Source: Hysterangium stoloniferum | Lineage: Eukaryota > Basidiomycota > Agaricomycetes > Hysterangiales > Hysterangiaceae | Assembly (NCBI GenBank): GCA_015178975.1 | Contig: WHVD01000025.1 | Span: 744,001 to 808,000, forward strand | Direction of reading: 5' to 3' | Length of the DNA stretch: 64,000 nucleotides | Shown here: positions 50,873 to 63,484 of the stretch, in pieces | Numbering within the stretch: position 1 is the stretch's first letter | How the letters are laid out: each line of letters opens with the position of its first letter | The notes under the pieces: model-generated | What the model saw: the letters and a program-made list of their open reading frames with translations, nothing else | What the model was told of the DNA's origin: nothing | Databases searched by the model: none | Made by a program: the position numbers and the translations under genes

Positions 50873-53127
50873 TTATGCCGTCGCAGCCAATATAACACTC
50901 GCATCTCGATAGGTGTCAGGGGTGTCGCGTGTTTCGTTGGGGATGGGATTGGGTGTACTTTCAAAGACGGATCCGAATACCTCATTGACAGAGATGGCGT
51001 TATACATCGCCTCAAGGTCGGCAGCGAATTCTTGTTCAACGCGGCGACGACTATGGGAGGGGTGTGCGCGGTTAGTTAATGTGTGATGTGGATAGCGAGG
51101 GCTTTGGTGAGTGTGATGACTGGACGGTGTGCGCTTACCTGATGTTTCCTTTCGCAGCGGTACGAGGAAGGGATTTTGCGAGAACAATTTTGATCATTCG
51201 GGGGTCTTGGATACGTTCATGTAGATATCTATATAATAAACAACATTCAGCCGGACGGGCCGATGTTCAGGAGTGGAAACTAAAAGGACACGTACAATAA
51301 CGAGTGGAACTCCGAAATGCGACTAAGAATTTCACGCTTTAGCTTTTCATGCTCCATTTCGGGCGTGGGGACACTCGGCTCGACGAAAAGCGCAACAAAG
51401 GGACGACCATTACCTACAACAACGCAGTTACTGACGATGTCCGAGCAGGTGGTGTAGACGTTGTCTTCGATGCCCCTGTACATCACCACATTCCACATAA
51501 AACAAAGCCAATACAGTGCGACAAAAAATCACAATGTACCTCGTGTCAATCTTGTCACTCCAAAAGCTCTTAATCCAATCCTCATCCCTCCCACGGAAGA
51601 TATACTTCCCGGGCTCCATCTCCTCAAACAGATCGCCGCTCCGCCATCCACCATCAGGCGTTCGGAGATCAGCGACAGGGAGATCAGGGGAGTCGGGGAG
51701 AATCCAGAATTCGAGAAGACGGGCATAGTCTGCACCATCGATTGATGTTGGACCGACAGGGACGAATTTATAGGAGATGTTCGGAAGGACCTGGAGATGA
51801 CGGTCGCCGATGACGGAAGTGAACAGCTGGCCTGCGGGCATTGGATCAATGATTGAACACGCCTAAGAGGATGTGGTAGGTAGATAGAAGCTTACCACAT
51901 TCTGTAGAGCCAAAGTTATTCTACAGGAACAGGTGGCAAGTTGAGATAGAGTCTAAATACGATGACCAAGGACGCGATGCATACAGTAATTGGAATTCCT
52001 TGACCAACAGCCCAATCTTCCCACTGAGTCGCAAGGGGCATGCCTGCATACGTAATTTGCCTCATCTGTTTAAAGAGTTGCAATAAGGATGGGTCGCGCT
52101 GAGCGGCCTCAAGGTGCGAGCGAAGGATGGGAGTGAACTGGATAATGCGGTTGGCGCCGGCGATATTGATCAAATCGGCCAGCTCATCCAAATTGAAGTC
52201 GATACGGTTGGGTTGGATGAGACAACCGGCGCGGTGGAACATGAGTTGTAGGACTGGATGGCGGTGATAAATGCATGGTAAACTGTGAGGATATTGGGTT
52301 AAAGAGAATGCACACGCACTACAGATCTGCATGGAGTGTGAAACTGATTCTCTATATGTGAATTAGAAGAGAAATTCTAGAGATAATGCATCGGGACCTA
52401 CGTCCAAATATACACGTCTTGAGTGTCATAATCACCAATAGCGAAGGCAGGCGCAGATTTATGTTGAATAGTCGAGAGCCATCTGTTCGTCAACGGGACG
52501 ACTTTTGGGATACCAGACACAGATCCGCTGGAGAGATAAATGAAAATGAAATCATCGGGATCAGCAGAAGGAAATTTGGGCAGGTCGATGTGGGCGACGT
52601 CGGCGTCGGAAATCGTGGAGTAGGTGATGGCAGTATGACAAGGAATATTTGTGTCAGAGTCACGTAAAAGCTCTGTCTTGGCGGGGTCATGGATCATTGC
52701 TTTTCCTTCGTACCTCGACAGGAGTTGGAGAATGAGGGGAACGTTGGGGAGTTCAAAACCAAACATTTGAGGGATGAATCCTGCTCGGCTGAGGGAGTAG
52801 ATGGTAACTGCATCTGCGTATGTGAATCCACGTAGCCTTCACAACGATATAGCCGGTATGTCTAAGAAATTATTAAGTGTTTGCAACGCACCAGATACCC
52901 ACAACTGAACGTGCTGGGATATTATGTGGGAGTTGGCCAAGCCAGTACCGCGCTGTACGCTCAATGTCCGCCTGAAACTGGCTGTAGGATACATCTGCCC
53001 ATTCCTTTCCTAGTGAGCCTTCTTTAGGAAGCTTGAAAACGGGTGTATCAGGGTGGGACGCGACTCGTTCACGAAGAGTCTGAAAGAGAATATGGCCAGA
53101 AGCCGATATTGACGTCGGTGCTGACAT
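50873..53127 (-). CDS. stand-alone AMP-binding adenylation enzyme (NRPS-like A domain), copy 1
   Basis: Multi-exon gene of roughly 550 residues starting MSAPTSISASGH…; 53127 is the first ATG. Motifs in order: FIFIYLSSGSVSGIPKVVPLTNRW (core A3, phosphate loop), QITYAGMPL, NNFGSTECG (A5, on a 25-nt exon at 51896-51920), WRSGDLFEEMEPGKYIFRGRDEDWIK (A7/A8, ATP-binding Asp and hinge), SLPRTAAKGNIR (A10 Lys). ANL enzymes make acyl- or aminoacyl-AMP. No carrier, reductase or thioesterase domain follows before the stop at 50873, so it is an A domain alone, as in acetyl-CoA-synthetase-like fungal proteins. The substrate is unknown. A TATAAAA box is at 53189-53195. The exon structure at 52240-52340 is ambiguous. 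It is an inverted near-copy of 61226-63484. Confidence 0.82.
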
Positions 53128-54170
53128 AGCTGGAAACGAAGAAAGGGGATAAGATATAATTCGAGGATACCATGTTATTACCTGTACATTTTATAAGAGA
53201 GAGAGAATGAATGGGCTGAGGTGGAAAAGACGTTTACTGCATTGGTATATTAAGTGCATATAGTCGAACTCCTTAGATACGCCTCGGGGTGGTTGTTTCA
53301 ATAGACCGAGAGGTTCGAAATGGCTACAAACCAGGTTGTGGTTCTTGAACGCGTCATACATCAGGAAAACGGAGATAGATGGGCGCTAATATGCACATCC
53401 ACACCGCCAAGGTCTTGTACAGACGGTACAGACAATCGACGTCGTACGCGAACATCTCACATTCCAACATCCTGGCCACTCCAGAACGGCGAACTTGGCC
53501 TGGTGTTTCTCTTATGTAGAATAATATGTGTGTATTAATAATATGTAGTGTATTATTGCTACAGATGTGTGATCCTGTCGGACCTCAAGTATGCAAGATC
53601 TGAGAGGTATAGAGGCTCCAGGACCGTACACACCTTTTTTTCGACTTTCCTATGGAGAGTGGTCGCGATCGGTTCTGATGAGCGATTTATTGCTATTCCA
53701 GGAATGATGACGGATTTTGAAGATCTTTCGGGTGTTGTGTTTAATGCAAAACAATACCAACTACAATATACTAATGATACTAGTACATGTTCAGACATTG
53801 ATGATTTCTCTCCCCGATGACATGTATCATTAGTAAACTGATAGAGAATTGCTACCCCAAGCACCCCTAGGCGGAATCTTATGAAACTTCTCTCTTCAAA
53901 TCCATCACAATTTTCTGAAATAGCAATAATATCCGAGCACATTTTCAAATAGTAGGTGTATCTCCTATGAACATCAGGAACATCATTCGACCTGCCAATG
54001 TATTACGCTCAGCCTCCACAAAGGATCCAAAACTTTTGCGCTTCTGTGATACAACGGAACGCCGTAATAGCCTTTTCGACTGTGTACACATTCTAACCTT
54101 GTCTAGTCATCGTGGGCAGCCGCTGGTTTTCCAATGCAGTTTCGGGCGTCTGGCATAACCAAATTCTCAC
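53128..54170. other. promoter side of copy 1 and inner part of the inverted duplication
   Basis: The first roughly 170 bp match the promoter of the other copy. 53930-54110 matches 60840-61020 reversed (shared GTACACAGTCGAAAAGGCT and GCTCGGATATTA). The extra sequence between, about 53300-53900, is not matched on the other side. No gene is supported. Confidence 0.55.
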
Positions 54171-55765
54171 AGAACGGCACTCAACGTCCAGTCGAGGGAC
54201 AGGATGTTGGATTTCAAGCATCATCCAAGCTCATGTTATTGAAAATAGTATGAGTTGACTCTATTGCAATACACAATCTACAAGGGTTTAATAAGCTTGT
54301 AATGAAAGTACTTGTGTCTCAATATCTTGTGTCAGTTAGTGTAGCACCTCCTGACAATATAGGTTTGGTGCTCTGGGAGGTGTATAGTGGTTCTGACACA
54401 CATTAACCTCCAAATGCATGGTCCACAATTAGCATCTTCATATGAAAAGTTGCAATAATTGGTGGACTCCCCCTATAAAGAGGTGTGTTTCATCATCAAA
54501 TTTAACACATGTTCCCTTGTTCCCTTCCCCTATTGTTCCATTATTCCCCCTTTTGTTACATTCCCATTGTCTTCCCCATATAGTATCCTATTGTTATTAG
54601 GGTTTACATATGTAGCTACTGTACATGAGAATATAGCTTCCTGCACAATTGTGAGGGTCTTCTGCTACCCGAGTACGTGATAAAGACATGTGTATTTTAA
54701 CACAGGATTTGACAAAAACTGTACAAGGGTGAGTAATGCCTGAACCACATACATTACTATACAGCATCGACAAAAACAATGCAAGGTTTAATAACTCACC
54801 CCAGTTGTCGCTTGGAAGGGCAAGAAATAATTGTGGAGCTAAAGGATGAGCTCACCCTTAAGTAATGGGTAAAAGCTGTGTTCATACCACAAGGTGGCAC
54901 AAGGACAAAGGTGGGGGACACAGCAACACAAGGGCTGAGTGCTGGTCCGTGACTCTCCAGCTTGATGCATTTGCCTTAGGAGCATTTTAGGGGCAAGGGC
55001 CCTATTGTGTCAGATTGAACCTAAAGTATTTTCTCTGATACACAACTACCACTAGCCATCAGACTATCATTTACCTTTTTTTCATATCTTATCATCATCA
55101 TCAACTAATACTTTGGACCACCCACCCTCAGGACATTTATTTTAAGAAGGAAACCTATTAACAGACCCAGAGGCAGTGGAGACTGCCAGAATCACAGCAT
55201 CAGTAGTGGAGAGTCAAGTAGAGGCGTTGGGGTTACCAACTCCTGAGATTATTCCCAGCTTTGACAGTAAACTTTAGATTTCATGTGTACCTTCTCTTAT
55301 TTCCCACAGACAGACAGTACAGACATCATGTACATGCTTGTGTCCTTACTGAGTCACATTATCACCATATTTAAAGTCTCCCTTAACAGTTTATCATATA
55401 TTTCATATCTGCCTATCCAGCCAGGAGTCACACTGAGCTCACCCATTTATTATTTCTCTTCTCCTTTGTCAGTCATACCACATAAAGTGGAGGAAGCATT
55501 CAAGAACACTCATTACATGTCATACACAGCCTTAATAACAGAAGTGTGTTGAAAGACTGAGAAAGGCAACAAAGAATTCACCTTCTCCCTGATTTGGAAG
55601 CATTGTTGCCAAAGGTCTGGACAGGGAGAATGAAACATCCATTACCATTGTAGACTGGGTAGCTGTGTCAGAAATGATGATGAAACACCCTTCTCCTAAG
55701 GGGGGTTCACCTATTCCTTCAACTTTTTATATGAAAATGCAAATTGTGTTCCATGTTTTTGGAGG
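54171..55765. other. AT-rich intergenic, no gene seen
   Basis: Only short frames on both strands. I see no motif or repeat I can place. Confidence 0.35.
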
Positions 55766-57033
55766 CTAATGCATCATTTTACCCAGTCCCAGTCCTTGTT
55801 CCATACACATTCTTGATCCTTGAAACAATATCATAATGATCTCCAGCAACACCACTGCCACTTCTGACATGTACAAATTACAGAACCACAAAGGAGACCA
55901 GTCAGGCTGAGCAACAATGCCTCCTGACAGGCTGCTGTAAATAATTGTGTGAAGATCCATTCCCAGAGACTCCATGGAGTATTTTCTGGATATCATATCA
56001 GGTTCCAAACTATCTTCCAGACTAGTATCAAGATCCAGAATCCACCAGAACCTGACCCTCATCCCTCAAGTACCCTTCACCTCAAATCCTGTTCTGGTAT
56101 TCTGCCCTTGACTAGACACCTCTGTTACAGTATGACCTGGAACCCATTGGACTCACCCTTTCCTAGCTAGCATCTCTGAGTGTCCTTAGTCATTTCCTGA
56201 CCCAGACTCCCCACATTTGTTCTATATATATCTTTAATCCATGACCCAACCTTCAACCAATTATCCCTGTCAACCCTTGTCACTTCTCTATGGAGGGTGT
56301 TTATAATTACTATAATCTCAAATATTTACTAATAAAAGTCTTATTTTTACAAAACTCCATCTTTAAATAGTGATATCTATTCTGAAACAATTATATCATC
56401 AAAAAACAACCATCAGAAATAGTTCTCCATATTACATCTTATACAATCCATAGTTATTTAACAAATTCCATTGTATATAATTTCCTTCCTTTTACAGATG
56501 CCTACTAATACTTTTATTAGTACTTTGTTTTTTAAAAGCTGTAATGTAGTTATTTCCATGTAAAATATGTAAAATATTATTGGAAATTTTTTATACCACA
56601 GCTGTCTTTATTAAGTAAAACCCCCTATATATTCTGGGATGCTGAATCAAGTAGAAATCTGTTCAGATTGACAGATCCATTCTGAAGTAATACATATGTA
56701 TTTAGAGGTGCCAATGATATACATATGCATGGAATGGACTATCTAAAGGTATCTATTTTTTAAAAGTATTAGTGTTTCAAACTACTAATTTTTTTTATTG
56801 TCTACTCGTGTCCAGAAAGATTCTTTGGTTTGTAATGTACAAGAGAGTTTAAAACTTTCAAAAAGTTTTAAAAACCAAATTATGTTTAAATCATATCCCA
56901 GATGTTTAAATGACCTTTAGAGTATATTAGAATTTGGTATACTTAATAGTTTTCAGATACCCTCCTATGCCACTGTTCTGACCTGCCCAGAACCTGTGGT
57001 TTTCCTCGAAATATGCACACTTAGTCATTATAG
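55766..57033 (+). repeat. F-family LTR fragment and AT-rich spacer
   Basis: 55930-56283 matches the F-family LTR in plus orientation (GAAGATCCATTCCCAGA…, TATCAAGATCCAGAATCCAC). 56284-57033 is AT-rich with no feature. Confidence 0.55.
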
Positions 57034-58941
57034 TGTTAGGATCCATTTATGGATAGTATTGGATATCCATGGATATCTGGGCTCACTTCCTTTGTTCTAC
57101 ATTTGGTCACTGACTGGTTGACAAATATTCATTTGTCTGTTTATTGTTCTTGCTCTTATTCCCTGATCTGTCCCCATCCTTGTCATCTATATAGTCTTCC
57201 ATAGTCATGTACTTACTCCTCAGTTTTAATCTCAACTTAGTTTCTTATCCCTTCTGTCTTTCTGTATGCTTAATATCTGGAACCCTCTGGACTCCAGATA
57301 TCCAGAACTCTCTGGACTCCGAGTATCTGTTAATATCTAAGCAAGGGGGGAAAAAGGGGATGATTTGAGAGGTCCAAAAATGGTGAATTGTACTAATCGG
57401 GGGGTCTGATTCTATAAGGAAAAGTGGAGCTTGGCTTCAATGTATATGTTGTGTCCTTGCATGAACTGTTAGGGTGCTCTGGTATTTCAAACAGAGGGGA
57501 TAGTACAATAAAAGCTAAAGATACCACTTAGCTCAATTGACCAGAGGGCCAAAAATAGAGTTGTAGAGTGAAGAGTATTAAGAAGAATGTAAGAGGACTT
57601 AAACAAGAGGGGGGTAATCTCAGTCGAGTTTCAAACTAAGGAACTGTAGCATACATGAGAAAGAACTTATACAAAGGTATAATGGAGAGTTGGAGGTCCA
57701 ATTAAGGAAGCAGAAGTAGTGGGTCAAAAAGAAGCAGGGGGAGGAATGGAGATCCAAATGAGACTAAATACAACATAGGAAAAGTATTCTAAAAAGGTGT
57801 GAGGTGGCAAATAATGTTTACACATAAAGTGGATGAAGGGAGAGCATTGGAATGGAGATGGAATGGAATGCCTAAAGGGGTATTTTACAATGAAACAGGT
57901 TTTGGGATGCTGAGGTGGTGGTACTGTGTTCCAGGGGCTCCAATGTCAGGGTGCCAGAGGGTTACAAGGGTAAGAACAAGTTGTGGGGGGGGGGGGTGAA
58001 AGACAGGGATGTCAACATAAACTACATGTCAGGGTCCTGAGGTGGTGGCTCTGGATCTGAAGGCACTGATGTCAGGGTCCTGGAAAGGAGGATAACCCAA
58101 AACTTTAAAAATTATTTATCCACTAAAGTATATATATTTATATTGTTTGTTGTAAAATTAATATTTAATCAAATTCAGTTGATTAGGTATCACTCTGAAG
58201 AATGCAAAAATATTAATATTTATCCTATATCTGACAAAATTTAGTCAAACAATTGTCTGTAGATTATTCTTTTGGAATAAATTGCACAATGGGGATTGGT
58301 ACCCCAGATAGTTCTGGTTAACTCTCTAAACCAACTAAATTTAAATTATATGAAATATATTTGAAAGTTTGCTTGTATACAACAGAATACATTATAACCC
58401 AAAGATTAAGTCATAACCCAAATAATCTTGTTTAACCCAAATGATCTAGGTTAACCCAAATAATCTAGGTTGACCCAAATAATCTTGTGTAACTATATCA
58501 TTTGTGTGTATTTTAAAAGGACATGCATATTTTAAAGATGAAATTTCAGGTAATTAAATATAAACTCATAGAATAAGTTGTCATGGCAAGAAGGAATAGA
58601 CTCAGTTAGAAAATATGAGGATTATTCAGGAAAATTTTGTATATTCAATAAAGTGTGACCATCCTCCAAAGGTTATCAAGGTAAGACCAAGGTGTGGGGG
58701 CCTGAAAGGGTGAGGATCCTAACAGTATCCATAAACACTCTGGCATATATCTGCCCTCTGAAATATGGACACCTGAGTGAGTGCATGAGGGTGCAACACA
58801 TAAGCTGAAGCCAAGTCCAACCTGTACTCTGGTAATATTCCAATACTCCCCAGACTAATCCTCAGGAACTCTGTGGACATGTTCCAGGAAGTGTCCAGAA
58901 TATCCCACCAGAAATTCTGCCCCAAGATCTGCAACTTAACA
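57034..58941 (+). repeat. F-family LTR split by G-family solo LTR
   Basis: The F parts are 57034-57327 (TGTTAGGATCC…) and 58730-58941 (…AACTTAACA). Placed side by side they follow the order of 38281-39237 reversed. The shared box is at 58786-58818. The G-family insert lies between them. Confidence 0.8.
57328..58724 (-). mobile_element. G-family solo LTR (copy 3), TSD GTATC
   Basis: Plus-strand ends TGTTAATATCTAAGC…GATCCTAACA. GTATC is repeated at 57323-57327 and 58725-58729. At 1.4 kb it is longer than copies 1 and 2 and may hold further insertions. A degenerate shared box lies at about 57429-57462. Confidence 0.85.
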
Positions 58942-59128
58942 AATTGTCACTATACCCATCCCTCTGACCAATGACTCACACACCCTATATATATGGCTGT
59001 GATGTATTAGTCTTATTTTAATATTATCTTCTATAAAAAGCAAGCAGGGTCTCACAATAATGGTTCCTAACAAACAGGGCCTGTGGAAAGCATAATTGTG
59101 CCCAAAAGGGTTGCAGCTATGCAACCAT

Positions 59129-59980
59129 GATTGGGAGTATCAGAATATTACCAGAGTATGAGATGGACTTGGCTTCAGCTTATGTACTGCACCCTCATGC
59201 ACTCAGGTGTCCATATTTCAGATGGCTGATATATGCCAGAGAGTTTACAGATACTTAGAGTTCCAGAGCATTCTGGATATTAAGTGTACAGAAAGACAGA
59301 AGGGATAAGAAACGAAGTCAAGATTAAAACTAAAGAGTAAGTACATGACTATGGAAGACTATATATGTAGATGTTCCAATAATTGTACTACAAATCTAGA
59401 AGTATAATCAGACCTATTTGGAAATGTTTCCAAACTCAGCATACAATAACAAGTCAGATAAATGGGGAAACAAGGATGGGGAGAGATCAGGGAATAAGTA
59501 CAAGAACATAAACAAGAAAATGAACAATTGTTAACCTGTCAGTTACCAAATACAGAAAAAGGATGAGGTTCAGAAGTCCAGGAACTAGAAATGTTCCATG
59601 GACAGAAGTCAGGTTAGAAAGTTATGGAGGATCAAAGTATCCAGGAATTGGTCATAACAGAAGGTTGGGCCATGGACCAAAGTATCTAGAACAAACACTG
59701 GGAGTCTGACTGGAAGTCTGGGCCAGAAAATGACTAGGGACATGTGGAGAACTCAACTGTCAAAGGGCAGAGTCCAATGGGTTCCGAGTCATAACAGGAG
59801 GTGTCTAGTTGAGGGCAGAATACCAGAATGGGATTTGGATTGAAGGGTACTTGAGGGATGAAGGTCAGGTTCTCGTGGATTCCAGATCTTGATACTGGTC
59901 TGGAAGATGGTTCAGAAGTTGATATGATATCCAGGAAATATTCTGTGGAGTCTCTGGGAACAGATCTTCACAAGCAACTA
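59129..59980 (-). repeat. F-family LTR fragment, minus orientation
   Basis: Follows 38395-39200 closely but AT-shifted. The shared box is at about 59165-59196. The left end is cut (at about 59128) beside unrelated sequence. 58942-59128 and 59981-60820 hold nothing I can name. Confidence 0.65.
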
Positions 59981-61160
59981 GAGTTGGAGCCCATAACCTA
60001 TTACAGATTTGCTCAGTCAACATGAAAAGATAGTAAATTGACTGAGGTACTGTGTATCATCTTGTAGATATTTATGGGGAAAGAAAATATGAGTATGAAA
60101 CATCATTATTGTGAAATAGATTGTGTAGAAACAAGATTGGGGATCATATGGATATTTTAGGTTGTTGAAACACCCTGATTGTAGTTAGCCCCCCAAATAT
60201 TGAGCACACATGGGCCCTTAATTTCAACATGACAAGACCTTGGTTCAATGGGCAGAATATCTGTTGAAGTACTACAAGCACTAGAAGCTCAGTCAGCTGG
60301 TTTATGGGATATATGTATTAGTTGAGTCACTGTAACTAGTTTTCCTTATGCATTTGACAGAGCTCAGACAAACATGAATATCACACATTGTTAACTGTCC
60401 AGGCCGCTCCGGAAACTTAACAATATCATGGTGCAATGGCCTTGCCATACTCTTCTACAGATCTGTGTAACCAGTCCCAACCTTATCCTCACCTCGATTT
60501 ACCCAAGGACTACAACCACAACGCATTTAATTATGGACGGTGGACACGGGCGGGAGGCATATTAATGTCTGTTTCCTACAATCGCACCTTAATCGTGACG
60601 TAGATTGTTGATAGAGATCGATATTATTATACATGTCTTTAATCATACTATCGATCAATGTTAGTTTTCCATTTAGATCCCGAAAGGAGCCATGGCCGAC
60701 TGTGCCGATTGTGGCTGGTCGGAGTCCAAAAATATGCCGTGATACTATGACTGGCCGTGATAATATTTAAAGGAACAACGTCATCAACTAGGGGACTGCT
60801 TGCGTAACTGTGTTGAACAAGGCAGCCGGCCTAGGCAATTTCCAAGAAGGTTCTTGGTTAGAATAAGTACACAGTCGAAAAGGCTGTTACGGCGTTCAAT
60901 TTGTATGCAAAAGGTAAGTTGTAATGAATTATTGGCGGGGCTGAATGATATTCCCGATGTCCATAAAGGCACACAATACAGCGATCTGATTATTCTTATT
61001 TCCAAATGCGCTCGGATATTAAATCACACATCATAATAGAACGCAACTAGCGCTTTACCTTCGGGACCACTCTGCCGGCGAACAGCTGTCCACTCAATGT
61101 ACCAGTGCAGTTTGCGCCTTTCCACTTCATCCCCCATTATTTTCGGCAAAGTCTCCCTGA

Positions 61161-61167
61161 TATAAAA
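61161..61167 (+). promoter_or_regulatory. TATA box of adenylation gene copy 2
   Basis: TATAAAA lies 59 bp before the ATG at 61226. The other copy has TATAAAA at 53189-53195 (minus) at a matching distance, inside a homologous promoter block. Confidence 0.5.
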
Positions 61168-61225
61168 CGTACAGGTAATAAGTATGGTGTCATCAACTTC
61201 TCTACCATATCCCTTTCATTGAGCT

Positions 61226-63484
61226 ATGTCAACGCCAACATCAGCTCCCCATATTCACTTTCAGGCTCTTCGTGAACGAGTCGCGTCCCACCCTAATACA
61301 CCTATTTTCAAGCTTCCGAAAGAAGGCACACTAGGAAAGGAATGGGTTCATGTGTCTTACAGCCAGTTTCAGGCAGACATTGAGCGTACAGCGCGGTACT
61401 GGCTTGGCCAACTCCCCCCACAAAAAATCCCAGCACGTTCAGTCGTAGGCATCTGGTGCGTTGCAAATACCTATTAATTTCTCAGAAATACTGACTTGAT
61501 CACTGAAGGCTACGTGGATTCACATACGCAGATGCAGTCACCATCTACTCCCTCAGCCGAGCAGGATTCATCCCTCAAATGTTTGGTTTTGAACTCCCCA
61601 ACGTTCCCCTCATTCTCCAACTCCTGTCGAGGTACGAAGGAAAAGCCATGGTCCACGACCCCGCCAAGACAGAGCTTTTACGTGACTCCGGCACAAATGT
61701 TTCTTGTTATACTGCCGTCAACTACTCCACGATTTCCGACGCCGATGTCGCCCACATCGACCTGCCCGAACTTCCTGCTGCTGACCCCGACGATTTCATT
61801 TTTATTTATCTCACCAGCGGGTCCGTGTCTGGTATCCCAAAAGTCGTCCCGTTGACGAACAGATGGCTCTCGACTATTCAACATAAATCTGCGGCTGCCT
61901 TCGCTATTGGTGACTATAACACTCAAGACGTGTATATTTGGACGTAGGTCCCGTTGCATTATCTCTGGAACTTTTCCCTAATCTAAATTCTATGTAGTGG
62001 ATCGGTTTCACACTCCATGCAGATCTGTCGTGCGTGCTCACTCTCTTTAACTTAATCCCCTCATAGTTCACGATGCCTTTATCACCATCATCCAGTCTTG
62101 CAACTCATGTTCCACCGTGCTGGTTGTCTCATCCAACCCAACCGTATCGACTTCAATTCGGAGGAGCTCGCCGATTTGATCAAAATTGCTGGCGCCAATC
62201 GCATTATCCAGTTCACCCCCATCCTTCGCACCCACCTCGAGGACGCTCAGCGCGACCCATCCTTACTGCAGCTCTTCAAGCAAATGAGGCAGATCACTTA
62301 CGCAGGCATGCCGCTTGCGACTCAGTTGGAAGACTGGGCTGTTGATCAAGGAATCCCTATTACCGTATGTATTCCTTTCCTTTTTATACTATATATCTCA
62401 ACTTGTCCCCCTTTCTTATAGAATAACTTGGGTTGTACAGAATGTGGTAAGCTTCTATCTACCTACCACATCTTAGGCTTGTTCAACCATTGATTCAATG
62501 CCCACAGGCCAGCTGTTCACTTCCGTCATCGGCGACCGTCATCTCCAGGTCCTTCCGAACATCTCCTATAAATTCGTCCCTGTCGGTCCAACATCAATCG
62601 ATGGTGCAGACTATGCCCGTCTTCTCGAATTCTGGATTCTCCCTGATTCCCCTGATCTCCCTGTCGCTGATCTCCGAACGCCTGATGGTGGATGGCGGAG
62701 CGGCGATCTGTTTGAGGAGATGGAGCCCGGGAAGTATATCTTCCGTGGGAGGGATGAAGATTGGATTAAGAGCTTTTGGAGTGACAAGATTGACACGAGG
62801 TACATTGTGATTTTTTGTCGCGCTGTATTGGCTTTGGTGCTTACGTGGAATGTGGTGTTGTACAGGGGCATCGAAGACAACGTCTACACCACCTGCTCGG
62901 ACATCGTTAGTAACTGCGTTGTTGTAGGCAATGGTCGTCCCTTTGTTGCGCTTTTCGTCGAGCCGAGCGTCCCCACGCCCGAAGTGGAGCATGAAAAGCT
63001 GAAGCGTGAAATTCTTAGTCGCATTTCGGAGTTCCACTCGTTATTGTACGTGTCCTTTTAGTTTCCACTCCTGAACATCCCCTTACACACGCACATACTT
63101 TCTCGTTCGGCTGAATGCTTATTATTATATAGATATCTACACGAACGTATTCAAGACCCCCGAATGATCAAAATTGTCCCTGCAAAATCCCTTCCTCGTA
63201 CCGCTGCGAAAGGAAACATCAGGTAAGCGCACACCGTCCAGCCATCACACTCACCAAAGCCACATCACACATTAACTAACCGTGCACATCTCTCCCATAG
63301 TCGTCGCCGCGTTGAACAAGAATTCGCCGCCGACCTCGAGGCGATGTATAACGCCATCTCTGTCGATGAGGTATTCGGATCCGTATTTGAAAGTACACCC
63401 AATCCCATCTCCAACGAAACAGCTTCACACGACGCCCCTGACACCTATCGAGATGCGAGTGTTATATTGGCTGCGACGGCATAA
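61226..63484 (+). CDS. stand-alone AMP-binding adenylation enzyme (NRPS-like A domain), copy 2
   Basis: Starts MSTPTSAPHIHFQALRERV…. Exons that could be fixed: 61226-61455, 61509-61943, 61998 onward, a 25-nt exon at 62422-62446, then exons to the stop at 63484; introns are about 50-70 bp. Motifs: FIFIYLTSGSVSGIPKVV (A3), QITYAGMPL, NNLGCTECG (A5; copy 1 has NNFGSTECG), WRSGDLF and FRGRDEDWIK (A7/A8), SLPRTAAKGNIS (A10). The Ser-to-Cys and Phe-to-Leu changes in A5 could affect substrate or AMP binding. As in copy 1, no extra domain follows. Near 61998-62110 two overlapping frames compete (one joins FHDAFITIIQ, the other VLQLMFHRAG), so one splice site there is unresolved or the gene is slightly damaged. 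Divergently oriented to copy 1 across about 8 kb of LTR debris. Confidence 0.78.

Noticed and set aside
53548-53948. Overlapping frames on both strands (90 and 129 codons)
   Set aside because: Neither has coding composition or motif, and this part is absent from the matching inverted copy.
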